A stretch of DNA of 64,000 nt, taken from assembly GCA_937901965.1 (NCBI GenBank), contig CALGSW010000002.1:186001-250000 (forward strand), in the 5' to 3' direction. Shown in pieces: positions 34,531 through 43,764 of this stretch. Within the stretch, counting starts at the first letter, position 1, and every line of letters begins with the position of its first letter. Origin of the DNA: an uncultured Bacteroidota bacterium. GTDB taxonomy: Bacteria; Bacteroidota; Bacteroidia; Bacteroidales; UBA932. The position numbers and the translations under genes were made by a program. The notes beneath the pieces are model-generated. The model worked only from the letters and a program-made list of their open reading frames with translations. It had not been told where the DNA came from and made no database searches.

Positions 34531-37500
34531 ATGGTCAAGCGGATTCTACTATTGTTGGGAATTCTGTCTGTACTATGCAGCTATTCCTATGCCCAAATTA
34601 AAGTTACCGGAAAGGTAACAGATGCAATCGATGGAACGCCGGTACCTTATGTTTCTGTTATGGTGAAGGGAACTTCACACGGAACCTCTACAGATGCAAA
34701 CGGTATTTACTCACTAACTAATGTTCCATCAACAGGAACATTGGTATTTACATTTATTGGGTATCAGCCACAGGAGGTCCCTGTAAACGAGAGGGGAGAG
34801 ATTAATGTTGTCCTCGTCCAGCAGGCTGTGGGTCTAGACGAGGTAATGGTTGTTGCCTACGGAACAATGACAAAGGGATCATATTCCGGTTCTGCAACTC
34901 AGCTTAAACAGGAAAACTTCAAAGACATACCTGTTGTAAGCTTTGAGCAGGCAATTGTAGGCTCTGTTCCCGGAGTTCAAATTTCACAGAAATCGGGACA
35001 ACCCGGATCACTCCCTGAGATTAGAATCAGAGGATTCGGATCCTTCAATGCAGGTAACGAACCACTATATGTTATAGATGGTGTTCCTGTAACCAGCGGT
35101 GACTGGGGATCAGGGAATATGTACACAAGCTCGATGAACTTCCTCAACCCCGGCGACATAGAGACAATTACTGTTCTTAAAGATGCTGCAGCCGCATCAC
35201 TTTACGGCTCAAGAGCATCAAACGGAGTAATTTTGATAACAACTAAAAAGGGTAAAGCGGGTAGAGTGGTTACAACCTTTAAAGGCAATCTGGCCGTATC
35301 ATATTTTGCCGTTGATAACTACCCTATGGTATCAGAAGAAGAGGGTGAAATGTTAACAAGAGAGGCCTGGACTAACTACGGTAAGGATAACCCTGTGTTC
35401 TGGCAATCTTACGGCTCTCTTGATAACTACGTAAACGCACAAACAGAGAAATACTATCCATCAAGAAAACCAAATCTTATTTATGAAGATTGGGAGAAGC
35501 AGCTTTTCAGAACAGCCGTATCACAAAACTATGAGCTCTCAGTATCCGGCGGAAGCGAAAAATCTAAAGTCTTTGCTTCAGTTGCATATACAGATGATAA
35601 AGGTATAAACAGAATTCAATACCTGGACAGACTTACAGCAAGTATGAATGCCGAACATCAGATGTCTAAACGCCTTAAGGTGGGAGGCTCATTCCAGTTC
35701 TCAACACAGGACCAGAGCGGACACCAGGATGGTCAGGCAAAAGATAATGTCTTCTATCTATGGAAGGTACACCTTACCCCACGCTGGCCGTTCAAATATG
35801 ACGATGGATCCTACTGGATGGAGTACTACGACGGCGGAACCAGGGTTAACCCGGTACCTCAGTTTGACCTTCAGATAAACGACGCAAATCAGCTTCGTAT
35901 ACTTCTTAAGGGGTGGGCCGAACTTCAGATTACAAAAGACCTTAAAATTAAAAGCATCGTAAGCCACGACTACCTCAAGATGCACGACCGCTTCCACTGG
36001 CTTTACGGACACATTAACTTCACCGCGTATGGGCAAGGATTTGCATCGGACCGATACAGAATGGTGGGAAGGACAGTTAGCAGCACAATTGCAAACTACA
36101 ATAAAACCATAAAGAAACACACCTTTGCAATTATGGCAGGGTGGGAGGCCGAGAAAGAGGAGTTTCTCTATACCCGCCTCGCAAAAATGGACTTCTCTAA
36201 TTACGGTGCAACCGAATCGGCACTAGCTACCAACTTCGAATCCGGCTATACATACCGAAGCAATTCAAACCTTCTGTCAGCAGTATCAAGCGCAAACTAC
36301 GACTTCGATTCTAAGTACTATATATCAGGCTCCTTCAGAAGAGATGGTTCATCCAGACTCGGGCCGGATAAAAGATGGGGTAACTTCTGGTCTGTTGCTG
36401 CATCATGGAGGTTGAGCAACGAAAACTTTATCAAAAAAATCAAGTGGATTGACGACCTAAGACTTAGAGGCTCATATGGTACCAGTGGTACGCTTCCATC
36501 TGATTTATACGGTTATATGGCTGTATTCGGATATGATATTTACGACACTGCAGCAGCAGGCTACCCGAGCAATCTGGCAAATAAAGACCTCACCTGGGAG
36601 AAAAACAACAACTGGAACATTGGTCTGGATGCCAGGATATTTGACAGAGTCGGCTTAACGGCTGAATACTATAAAAAAACTACCAAAGACCTGCTGATGA
36701 ATGCAACAGTTCCATCAACAACAGGGTTTGGAAGCGCACTCACAAACATAGGCTCAATGGAAAACAAAGGGGTTGAGCTGGCAGTTAATGTAGATATTAT
36801 TAAGAACAAAGAAATGACCCTCACAGCCGGCCTCAACTGGGCAACGCTTCACAACGAAGTACTTTCTCTATCGGCAGAGGGAGAGCAGATTGTAAGCCGA
36901 CCTCATATCTGGAAGGCTGGGTACTCATTTGTTCAGTACTACACCAGAGAGTACTACGGAGTTGACCCTCAAACAGGTAATCCACAATACTACTCAAACG
37001 CAACACTCCCTGATGGTACCAAAGACAGAACTCTTGTATCAAGGTCACAAGCATCATCAACAATTCTTGAAGGGATGACAGCAATACCTAAAGGTTTTGG
37101 AGGATTCAACGCCTCCTTCACCTGGAAGTCATTCTCGGCAGCATTTAGCTGGGCCTATAAATATGGTCACTATGTATTTGACAACTCAGTAGACGATATT
37201 GAAGACGACGGATACAATTCGTACAAAAACACCTCAAAAGAGCAGCTGAGAAGATGGCAGCAGCCAGGCGATATTACCGATGTACCACGTCGTGTTGCAG
37301 GAAATACACAGGGTGGATATTACGACTCAAGCAGGGCTCTCAAAAAAGGTGACTACCTGAGACTAAAAAATATGACAGTATCCTACCTATTCCCTAAAAA
37401 CATTACAAATGCCATTAAGGTATCAAATGCAAGAATCTTCCTGTCCGGGAATAACCTCCTGACATTCACAGGACTCAATTTTGACCCTGAGGTACAGTCA

Positions 37501-37569
37501 AACGGCTACTACAATTTCACATTCCCTGCACTCAGAACTGTGACAATTGGTTTGGAGATATCACTATAA
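34531..37569 (+). CDS. SusC/RagA-type TonB-linked outer-membrane transporter
   Basis: 1012 residues. A signal peptide (ILLLLGILSVLCSYSYAQ) is followed by a carboxypeptidase-regulatory-like domain (about 22-100: VTGKVTDAIDGTPVPYVSV), a TonB box region, and the plug with SusC signature NPGDIETITVLKDAAAASLY (about 205-225). A long beta-barrel ends in the typical aromatic strand FPALRTVTIGLEISL. With its SusD partner it imports oligomeric nutrients across the outer membrane using TonB energy. No glycoside hydrolase, protease, sulfatase or sensor gene is next to it, so the substrate (glycan or peptide) is unknown. The downstream susD-like gene starts about 11-20 bp after its stop. Confidence 0.96.
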   Translation: MVKRILLLLGILSVLCSYSYAQIKVTGKVTDAIDGTPVPYVSVMVKGTSHGTSTDANGIYSLTNVPSTGTLVFTFIGYQPQEVPVNERGEINVVLVQQAVGLDEVMVVAYGTMTKGSYSGSATQLKQENFKDIPVVSFEQAIVGSVPGVQISQKSGQPGSLPEIRIRGFGSFNAGNEPLYVIDGVPVTSGDWGSGNMYTSSMNFLNPGDIETITVLKDAAAASLYGSRASNGVILITTKKGKAGRVVTTFKGNLAVSYFAVDNYPMVSEEEGEMLTREAWTNYGKDNPVFWQSYGSLDNYVNAQTEKYYPSRKPNLIYEDWEKQLFRTAVSQNYELSVSGGSEKSKVFASVAYTDDKGINRIQYLDRLTASMNAEHQMSKRLKVGGSFQFSTQDQSGHQDGQAKDNVFYLWKVHLTPRWPFKYDDGSYWMEYYDGGTRVNPVPQFDLQINDANQLRILLKGWAELQITKDLKIKSIVSHDYLKMHDRFHWLYGHINFTAYGQGFASDRYRMVGRTVSSTIANYNKTIKKHTFAIMAGWEAEKEEFLYTRLAKMDFSNYGATESALATNFESGYTYRSNSNLLSAVSSANYDFDSKYYISGSFRRDGSSRLGPDKRWGNFWSVAASWRLSNENFIKKIKWIDDLRLRGSYGTSGTLPSDLYGYMAVFGYDIYDTAAAGYPSNLANKDLTWEKNNNWNIGLDARIFDRVGLTAEYYKKTTKDLLMNATVPSTTGFGSALTNIGSMENKGVELAVNVDIIKNKEMTLTAGLNWATLHNEVLSLSAEGEQIVSRPHIWKAGYSFVQYYTREYYGVDPQTGNPQYYSNATLPDGTKDRTLVSRSQASSTILEGMTAIPKGFGGFNASFTWKSFSAAFSWAYKYGHYVFDNSVDDIEDDGYNSYKNTSKEQLRRWQQPGDITDVPRRVAGNTQGGYYDSSRALKKGDYLRLKNMTVSYLFPKNITNAIKVSNARIFLSGNNLLTFTGLNFDPEVQSNGYYNFTFPALRTVTIGLEISL

Positions 37570-37588
37570 CTCACTAATAATGATGATT

Positions 37589-39049
37589 ATGAAAAATAAA
37601 ATAAAACAACTGATTCTCATTCCGCTAGTGATATTCACTCTTGGATCCTGTCAGGACTTTCTGGATACAAGGCCTACCAACGTAGTGGTAGCAGAAACAG
37701 CAATGAAGACCATTTACGACGCAGGAGTAGCCGTCAACGGACTCTATGTGGATATGAAATATCAGGATTACTACGGAACCCTTATGCAACTTATGGGAGA
37801 CCAGCGCGGAGACAACATCCAGCCAAGGGTTATGAGTACAGGATGGGTGCAGATCTACACATTTGGTTACGAATCTGAGAGCAGCAGCAATTTTGAAATG
37901 TGGAAAAAATGCTATCAGACCATAATGAGATGCAACACCCTTATCGCAAATATTGGGAATCTCAATGTCACAAAACCAGCCGACATTGCAAAAAAGAACG
38001 ACTTCCTTGGCCAGGCTCACGCAGTTAGGGCACTAGTTTTCTTCGATCTTGCAAGACTCTACGGATATCCATATTTGAAAGACAACGGAGCTTCACTTGG
38101 TGCAGTACTTATTACAGAGATACTCGCCCCTTCAGACTCAAAACTTCCAAGGAGTACTGTAGCCCAAACCTACACTCAAGTTCTGGCAGACCTCACAACT
38201 GCACTTCCACTCCTCTCAAAATCAAAAAATACCGGACACTTCAACTACTGGGCTGCAAAACTTCTCCAGGCCAGAGTGTACCTCTACAAAGGAGAGTGGG
38301 ATAACGCACACAATGCTGCAAAAGAGGTCATTGAACAATCACCTTACACCCTTGCAACCCGTGACCAATACATCAACTACTGGAAAGAGGTAGGAGCCTC
38401 CGAGACAATTCTTGAGCTCTTTGTATCGGCCCAATCAAACATTGACGATGACGGAGGATACGGCTCATACTGGCACAACCTATGGCACGGCAGCCCATCA
38501 GCAGGAGCATCCCTTATCCCTACAGTAGCCTGGATAAACCTTATTGAATCCGATCCGGACGACATTCGCGCCCAGTTTGTAAGGTACGACTCGCAATACG
38601 ACTTACCCAAAGCATGGCTCAACAAATTTCCGGGCAACGGAGGTGTAAATTTTAGGCTCAATAACCCTAAACTCCTTAGACTTTCAGAGGCATACCTGAT
38701 AGCCGCCGAGGGAGCCCTCAAAGGCAGTGCCGGAGTCACAGCCGCAAGCAACTACCTTGACGTAATCCGCAAACGCGCAAACCCAGCAGTGACCAAACTC
38801 ACCGCCACAGACGACCTAATCCAGATTGAGCGACGCAAAGAGTTCATTGGGGAAGGCCACCGATTTTTTGACCAGATGCGACTCGGCAAATCAATAACCC
38901 GCCTCGACGGCGACGGCCACAACTTTGCCCAATCCGCCGGCTGCCCCGGCACCATCACCTGGGACTTCAACAAAATCGTCCTCCCAATCTCCCACACCGA
39001 ACGCCAAATCTACCCCGAACTCCAGCAAAACCCCGGCTACACCGAATAG
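37589..39049 (+). CDS. SusD/RagB-type surface lipoprotein
   Basis: 486 residues from the ATG at 37589, chosen because it gives a clean lipoprotein signal (IKQLILIPLVIFTLGSC). ATGs at 37580 and 37583 are alternatives, and the longer frame overlaps susC. After the lipidated Cys comes QDFLDTRPTN, the standard SusD opening, then TPR-like helices (ALVFFDLARLYGYPYL) and the C-terminal conserved LIQIERRKEFIGEGHRFFD. It caps the SusC barrel and binds the substrate at the cell surface. Its 3' end becomes GC-rich, with runs of rare-looking codons, and is followed by a strong terminator. Confidence 0.95.
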   Translation: MKNKIKQLILIPLVIFTLGSCQDFLDTRPTNVVVAETAMKTIYDAGVAVNGLYVDMKYQDYYGTLMQLMGDQRGDNIQPRVMSTGWVQIYTFGYESESSSNFEMWKKCYQTIMRCNTLIANIGNLNVTKPADIAKKNDFLGQAHAVRALVFFDLARLYGYPYLKDNGASLGAVLITEILAPSDSKLPRSTVAQTYTQVLADLTTALPLLSKSKNTGHFNYWAAKLLQARVYLYKGEWDNAHNAAKEVIEQSPYTLATRDQYINYWKEVGASETILELFVSAQSNIDDDGGYGSYWHNLWHGSPSAGASLIPTVAWINLIESDPDDIRAQFVRYDSQYDLPKAWLNKFPGNGGVNFRLNNPKLLRLSEAYLIAAEGALKGSAGVTAASNYLDVIRKRANPAVTKLTATDDLIQIERRKEFIGEGHRFFDQMRLGKSITRLDGDGHNFAQSAGCPGTITWDFNKIVLPISHTERQIYPELQQNPGYTE

Positions 39050-39092
39050 GCTATTAAAACCGATAAATGAATTCATTTAAAATCAAAAAAAC

Positions 39093-39125
39093 TATGGCTC
39101 CCAATTGGGAGCCATACTTTTTTTA
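39093..39125 (+). terminator. Intrinsic terminator of the SusC/SusD operon
   Basis: A perfect 10-bp stem TATGGCTCCC / GGGAGCCATA around AATT is followed by CTTTTTTTAT, 44 bp after the susD-like stop. Confidence 0.92.
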
Positions 39126-39156
39126 TCCAAACACACCACAAGTGCATCCCCATCCC

Positions 39157-39454
39157 ACAGGCTCACATGAGACGAACCTCTATAGGATTAACTATCACAT
39201 AAAGAACCCGATGGAGGTTCGCCCTACGCTCGCCTGTAGGCCCTAATTCCACTCCTGTGGGCTCCTTCGCCCGCCTTTCCCGCCTTCCGCAAATTTATAT
39301 GGTGCTCCGCCGTTTTAGGCCGTTCGGCAGAAAAATTCCGCACCCCGTGTCGCTGCAATGATTTATATTTCAGTGCATTAACACTTAACCCATGGGATCA
39401 TCCCAGGGATAAAGTGTCAATCAACACATATTCTGCATGTTACAGCCGTCCGTG
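39157..39454 (+). repeat. Composite interspersed repeat, copy 7
   Basis: A shortened module A (39157-39237, 81 bp, with most of the AT-rich centre deleted) is followed by the middle module (from 39301) and palindrome B (39381-39417), whose left arm has two uncompensated changes, then the TTACAGCCGTCCGTG tail. It fills most of the gap between susD and manC. Confidence 0.85.
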
Positions 39455-39487
39455 TATTCAAAAATCCACCCTCGTCTGTGGTCCCCC

Positions 39488-40600
39488 CTACAATATCTTC
39501 TTAATATTCTGCGCCTCCTCCTTGCTGCATACCAGAATAGCATCCGGAGTCTCAACAATCACCATATCATGCACACCAAGCAGAGCAATCACCTTCCCGC
39601 CCCGGCCGCTCTTCACATCGCTCTTAACGTCACCATTCACATCACTCTTCACATCACTCTTCACATCACTCTCCTCAGATCTAATCACAATATTCCCACC
39701 CGAATTATACTCCTTCACCTGCGCATTCCGAACAATCGTATTATTCTCATTAGAAGGAAATACCTCCGCCAGGGCAGGGTAGGATCCTATATCATTCCAC
39801 CCAAAGTCCACCGGCACAACATAAGTATTTGCAAACTTCTCCATAATTCCAAAGTCAATAGAAATCTTGACAAATTTGCCAAAGAGATCTTTAAGCTTAG
39901 ATGAATATTCAGGATCACTCTTAAGAGCCTGAATATCTTTTAAAACTGCCCAATGGTCCGGCATTAATCTTTCAAACGCACTGAACATTGTTTCAACCTT
40001 GAAAATAAACATACCGCTATTCCAAAGAAAACGACCACTTTCCAGATACTCCTGAGCTTTTTCAAGAGCAGGTTTCTCGCAAAAACGCAGAACCTTCGCC
40101 GGAATGCCCGTTTTACTCTCCGCAGTCTCCAGATACCCATACCCCGTCTCAGGCCTGTCAGGCTTTATGCCGAGGGTTACAATCGCCTCAGAGCGCTCAG
40201 CCACCTCCACAGCCACCAGCAGAGAGCGTCGGAAAGCCTCCTCATCCTTTATAAGGTGGTCCGACGCAAGCACAACCATTGTAGAGCCGGGAATAAGCGT
40301 TTCTACATACGTACAACCATACCCGATGGCGGCGGCGGTGTCCCTGAACGCCGGCTCCAGAATTATATTCCGCTCCGGAATCATCCCCAGCTCCTCCCTC
40401 ACCGCCGCCGCCTGCACCTCATTCGTCGCAATAAAAATCCTCTCCGCCGATACCATCGGCAACACCCTCTCCACCGTCATCCGAATCAAGCTCCGTTCAC
40501 TATCAATCAGCCTCAACAGCTGCTTCGGCCTCTCCCTCGTCGACAACGGCCAGAACCTCTCCCCCGATCCCCCCGCCATTATTAGAATTGTTAGGTTCAT
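39488..40600 (-). CDS. manC: Mannose-1-phosphate guanylyltransferase
   Basis: 370 residues, the single-domain form without the C-terminal isomerase. It makes GDP-mannose for surface polysaccharides. The GTP-binding signature is IMAGGSGERFWPLSTRERPK, FCEKP carries the catalytic region, and WNSGMFIF and DFGWNDIGSYPALAEV are typical of the family. An unusual insert near the C terminus consists of repeated Ser-Asp-Val-Lys units encoded by a 12-bp tandem repeat (39614-39675). It falls between the strand IVIRSEESDV and the conserved KVIALLGVHDMVIVETPDAI, in a surface loop. The gene stands alone. Confidence 0.93.
   Translation of the reverse strand: MNLTILIMAGGSGERFWPLSTRERPKQLLRLIDSERSLIRMTVERVLPMVSAERIFIATNEVQAAAVREELGMIPERNIILEPAFRDTAAAIGYGCTYVETLIPGSTMVVLASDHLIKDEEAFRRSLLVAVEVAERSEAIVTLGIKPDRPETGYGYLETAESKTGIPAKVLRFCEKPALEKAQEYLESGRFLWNSGMFIFKVETMFSAFERLMPDHWAVLKDIQALKSDPEYSSKLKDLFGKFVKISIDFGIMEKFANTYVVPVDFGWNDIGSYPALAEVFPSNENNTIVRNAQVKEYNSGGNIVIRSEESDVKSDVKSDVNGDVKSDVKSGRGGKVIALLGVHDMVIVETPDAILVCSKEEAQNIKKIL
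39614..39675. repeat. 12-bp tandem repeat inside manC
   Basis: About five 12-bp units, each close to CACATCACTCTT, encode Ser-Asp-Val-Lys repeats on the minus strand. The unit length is a multiple of three, so copy-number change would keep the frame. Confidence 0.85.
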
Positions 40601-40699
40601 ATTGTTATTTAAAAAGTTTCATTTGTTTAATTGTCTTTTAACAAAAGTACTTAAAAACAAATATTTGACATAGTATGTGAGAATATCTTCCTAAAAAAA

Positions 40700-41992
40700 T
40701 TAGCTACTCAAATAATCTTCATATGAAGATTTCCAGTTAATGAACAGATAAATTAATTGTAGAATAAAAAGTGATGAAGCGGTTGCTCCAATTTGAAAAG
40801 CTGTTCTAGTTTCTGGAAATTGAATGAATTGCTCTTGATAAGATAATATATAACTTCCTATTAATATTGGGACATCGCAAATAATAATGGTCTTGAAAGT
40901 CACTTCATACACATTTAGAAGTTTCGTTTCAGTATGCTTTGTTATCAAATTGCTTTTTGAAGATTTTCGTGATGCAATTAAAATAACGAAATCCAACAGA
41001 GTTAATAATCCGATAATAAAATATTCTTTATAAATAAAAATTGAAGTATTGTAACTAAAAATTGGCTGTTGATTATATAATATTTTGCCTTCAACTAATT
41101 TGATTAATAACAATAATATAATTGAAATTATTAAAGGGAAAGTAAAATAGTAAAGAACTCTAAAACCAATTGGAGATATTTCTTTGTTAATATCTTCAAA
41201 AATATCTCTGATGTACCAAAGCCAATAAAGAAAACAAGTAACAATTGTCGCAATAATACTTACAGGTCTTATAGCTGAAACGTTAGGGTTAAATAAGTGA
41301 GAGCCGAAGAATGACGATGCATTTTTAAGATTATTTTTAATATCATTTGCATATTCATGATTACTAAGGAAAAGCCATGAAACAAAGATAAGGATTAACA
41401 TCTGTATCCATATTCTTCCACTTCGCTTTAAAGAGACCATATATCTTGAAAATAGAACACCGGTAAAAATATAGTCCTTTTCTACAGCGATATATTTTTT
41501 CACTTCTTTTCTTAAAAATTTTGAAAAGTTCAAGTCATTTAAAACAACTCTTTCTGGTTTGATGCAATCTTTTATACTTTCAAGATAGTTTTTTGATTTG
41601 AAAATATTAGTGAATGTTTCAATTCGGGTATACTTTGTATAATCTTTTTGTTTGAAAGTTTTGCAGTTTGGAAAATGGGCAGTGTCATAATTTCTTAATT
41701 CATAATTGTTTATAGGATAATTAATTAATACGAATCTGCCTTCAAATCCAAAAAAATTCTTCTCGATATTATTATTTAAACCTTTATTTTCTTGTTTAAG
41801 GTTATTAAAATTAAATGTTTCAGATATTATAATATTATACTTTTCGCTACAAACACAATTTATATCATCTAACTTGATTGGTAGGTAATTTATTTCAATT
41901 TCGTATGCTGTTCCGTCTATAAAGTCGTAATTATATTTAATGTCGTTAATGACATCAGAAATAATTAAAATCCTTATTAGTTTGGTTATCAT
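40700..41992 (-). CDS. Six-TM membrane protein with novel N-terminal domain
   Basis: 430 residues, strongly AT-rich coding. I do not recognise the family. Residues 1-190 form a soluble domain starting RILIISDVINDIKYNYDF, with alternating strands and helices. About six TM helices follow (near 196-212, 243-262, 280-305, 325-345, 367-388 and 400-420). The start overlaps the methyltransferase stop by 4 bp, so this is the last gene of a coupled five-gene operon with ABC-transporter genes. It may be a channel, a membrane enzyme or a sensor. No catalytic motif stands out. Confidence 0.7.
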   Translation of the reverse strand: MITKLIRILIISDVINDIKYNYDFIDGTAYEIEINYLPIKLDDINCVCSEKYNIIISETFNFNNLKQENKGLNNNIEKNFFGFEGRFVLINYPINNYELRNYDTAHFPNCKTFKQKDYTKYTRIETFTNIFKSKNYLESIKDCIKPERVVLNDLNFSKFLRKEVKKYIAVEKDYIFTGVLFSRYMVSLKRSGRIWIQMLILIFVSWLFLSNHEYANDIKNNLKNASSFFGSHLFNPNVSAIRPVSIIATIVTCFLYWLWYIRDIFEDINKEISPIGFRVLYYFTFPLIISIILLLLIKLVEGKILYNQQPIFSYNTSIFIYKEYFIIGLLTLLDFVILIASRKSSKSNLITKHTETKLLNVYEVTFKTIIICDVPILIGSYILSYQEQFIQFPETRTAFQIGATASSLFILQLIYLFINWKSSYEDYLSS

Positions 41993-42759
41993 CTATTTGA
42001 TTTTTTTGAAAATTGAATATACTGATATATTTTTGGGATAAACCTTGATGTGCAAATAATTTCATCATAATCAATTAGTGATAAACCTTTAGATTTTGCA
42101 AGTCTAAAATAGTCTGCTAATGAGTAAAGAACGCTTGCATATCTTAGATTATTTGATGATGCATACCCTAAGTCGATAGGTTGGAAGAAATATGGAACAT
42201 TGCCTCCATTCTTTGTTTTCTCGTAATCAACTAGGTTCTGCTTAAATTCGTCAAAGTTTTTGCTTATCGCAACAACTAAATATGTAACATCTATAGTTGA
42301 GATTATCAAGCTGCCATCTTTTTTAAGAAATTGATAAGCATTATCAAATGCTGACTCTAAATTTGCAATTTCAAAAAAATTGAAATTATTAAAGACAAAA
42401 TCAGCTTTATTATAATACTTTTGATTTAGTGGCTCTTCTAAGTCAGCCAATATAAATTCATAATTTGAATTATTGAATTTCCCATTTAAAAAGTCAATAA
42501 ACTTCTTATTAAAATCTATTCCAATGTATTTGACAGATATGTTGAGCTCTTGAATTAAATCAATAAGCCATCCACTACCGCAGCCTAAGTCAAATATTAT
42601 GCAATTATTAAATAAAATTTCTTTCAACTTATTAGTGAAAAAGCTCTTTGTATCTTCTACTTGTCTGAGTGGAGAATTTAACCAATAATTTGTGTTTTTT
42701 TTCCAACATTCTAAGTTCTCTTTTTTGAACTCTAGTTTACTATACATCTTGCTAATCAT
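41989..42759 (-). CDS. SAM-dependent methyltransferase (class I)
   Basis: 256 residues. The SAM-binding motif I is FDLGCGSGWLIDL (about 56-68). The acidic end of strand 2 is in YIGIDFNKKF, and a post-motif loop DFVFNNFNFFEIANLES takes the place of the usual motif IV (N/D-P-P-Y is absent, so DNA N-methylation is unlikely). Small molecules or lipids are more likely substrates, but none can be named. It overlaps the substrate-binding-protein gene and the membrane-protein gene by 4 bp at each end, a strong sign that it acts with the transported compound. Confidence 0.85.
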   Translation of the reverse strand: MISKMYSKLEFKKENLECWKKNTNYWLNSPLRQVEDTKSFFTNKLKEILFNNCIIFDLGCGSGWLIDLIQELNISVKYIGIDFNKKFIDFLNGKFNNSNYEFILADLEEPLNQKYYNKADFVFNNFNFFEIANLESAFDNAYQFLKKDGSLIISTIDVTYLVVAISKNFDEFKQNLVDYEKTKNGGNVPYFFQPIDLGYASSNNLRYASVLYSLADYFRLAKSKGLSLIDYDEIICTSRFIPKIYQYIQFSKKSNR

Positions 42760-43754
42760 TTTCTTCTATTTTGATGATACCAATTTACAAATGTATTATT
42801 TACGGTTTTGTCGTAATCATAATTATTCAATAGTCCAAACTCTTGTAATGTTTTTGCCATACTATCCCAATCTTCTCTGGTTGATGTCAGAACTCTGCCA
42901 TTTGCTCCTTTATAATAATCAACACCCTTCCTCAATGACAATAGTTCTCTTTCGAAATCAATTCCACTATCAAATTTTTGTAACAATTCGATGCTTTTTT
43001 CTTTGTCACCAAGTGCTTTTTCCCATCCCTCACACAATGAATTAACTAGCCTTTGCACATCTTCTGTGTAATTCTCAATAATGTTTTTTGTTGTAAAATA
43101 AACTGTGCCAACGAAATATACTCCATAATCTTCCGGCCTCACTACTGTATATTTAATACCCTTTTGATCTAGTGTTACAGGTTCATCATTATAGAAAGCA
43201 GGTCTTACATCATAGGCGTTTATAATAAAAGTTGCCATGTCCCAAGGAGCTTCAACTTCTTTAATCATCTTAGTATCAACTTTGCCTCTTGTCATTAATG
43301 CTTTATACATTAGGTATACAGATGTTCCACTTTGAATTCCAACTATTTTGCCTTCAAAATCTTTTGGCTTATTAATATTTTTTTCCTCTTTTGCTATGAA
43401 ACAGCCTAAGGATTTATAATTAATTGTTCCAATCACTACCAATTCAGCACCTTTTGAATTGGCTTCTAAAATTTGGTCAGCACCTGCTACTCCTACATGA
43501 CTTTGACCACTTAATACTAGTTTTATAGGATCAACATCATCCGCACCGGCCTGCAAATCAATTACAATGTCATTTTTATGACAAGTTTCATAAAATGCAA
43601 ATAGTTCTCCGGCATAACCAGCATTTGGAATCCATTGCTGTCTTAGAATGATTTCTTCCAATTTTGGATGAATTTGGTCATTCTTATGATTGGCATTAAT
43701 GCAACTATTTAATAATAGTAACACAACGGTTATCACATTGCAAAATTTTATCAT
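42756..43754 (-). CDS. ABC transporter substrate-binding lipoprotein, NMT1/THI5-like
   Basis: 332 residues. The lipoprotein signal VITVVLLLLNSC gives a lipidated Cys18. The mature protein has the NMT1/THI5 (SsuA/TauA/ThiY/RibY) pattern: LRQQWIPNAGYAGELFAFYE near the start, GQSHVGVAGADQILEANSKG for ligand-loop binding, and a KPKDFEGKIVGIQSGTSVY hinge. Such proteins bind sulfonates, nitrate, pyrimidine (thiamine precursor), riboflavin or related compounds. The W-I-P-x-A-x-x-A-G opening is closest to the pyrimidine/flavin group, but this is weak evidence. It is third in the operon, after the ATPase and permease. Confidence 0.88.
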   Translation of the reverse strand: MIKFCNVITVVLLLLNSCINANHKNDQIHPKLEEIILRQQWIPNAGYAGELFAFYETCHKNDIVIDLQAGADDVDPIKLVLSGQSHVGVAGADQILEANSKGAELVVIGTINYKSLGCFIAKEEKNINKPKDFEGKIVGIQSGTSVYLMYKALMTRGKVDTKMIKEVEAPWDMATFIINAYDVRPAFYNDEPVTLDQKGIKYTVVRPEDYGVYFVGTVYFTTKNIIENYTEDVQRLVNSLCEGWEKALGDKEKSIELLQKFDSGIDFERELLSLRKGVDYYKGANGRVLTSTREDWDSMAKTLQEFGLLNNYDYDKTVNNTFVNWYHQNRRK

Positions 43755-43764
43755 GTTATTAGGT

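Noticed and set aside
39614..39675. CRISPR-like array
   Set aside because: The units are 12 bp, contiguous, without spacers, and lie inside the manC reading frame.
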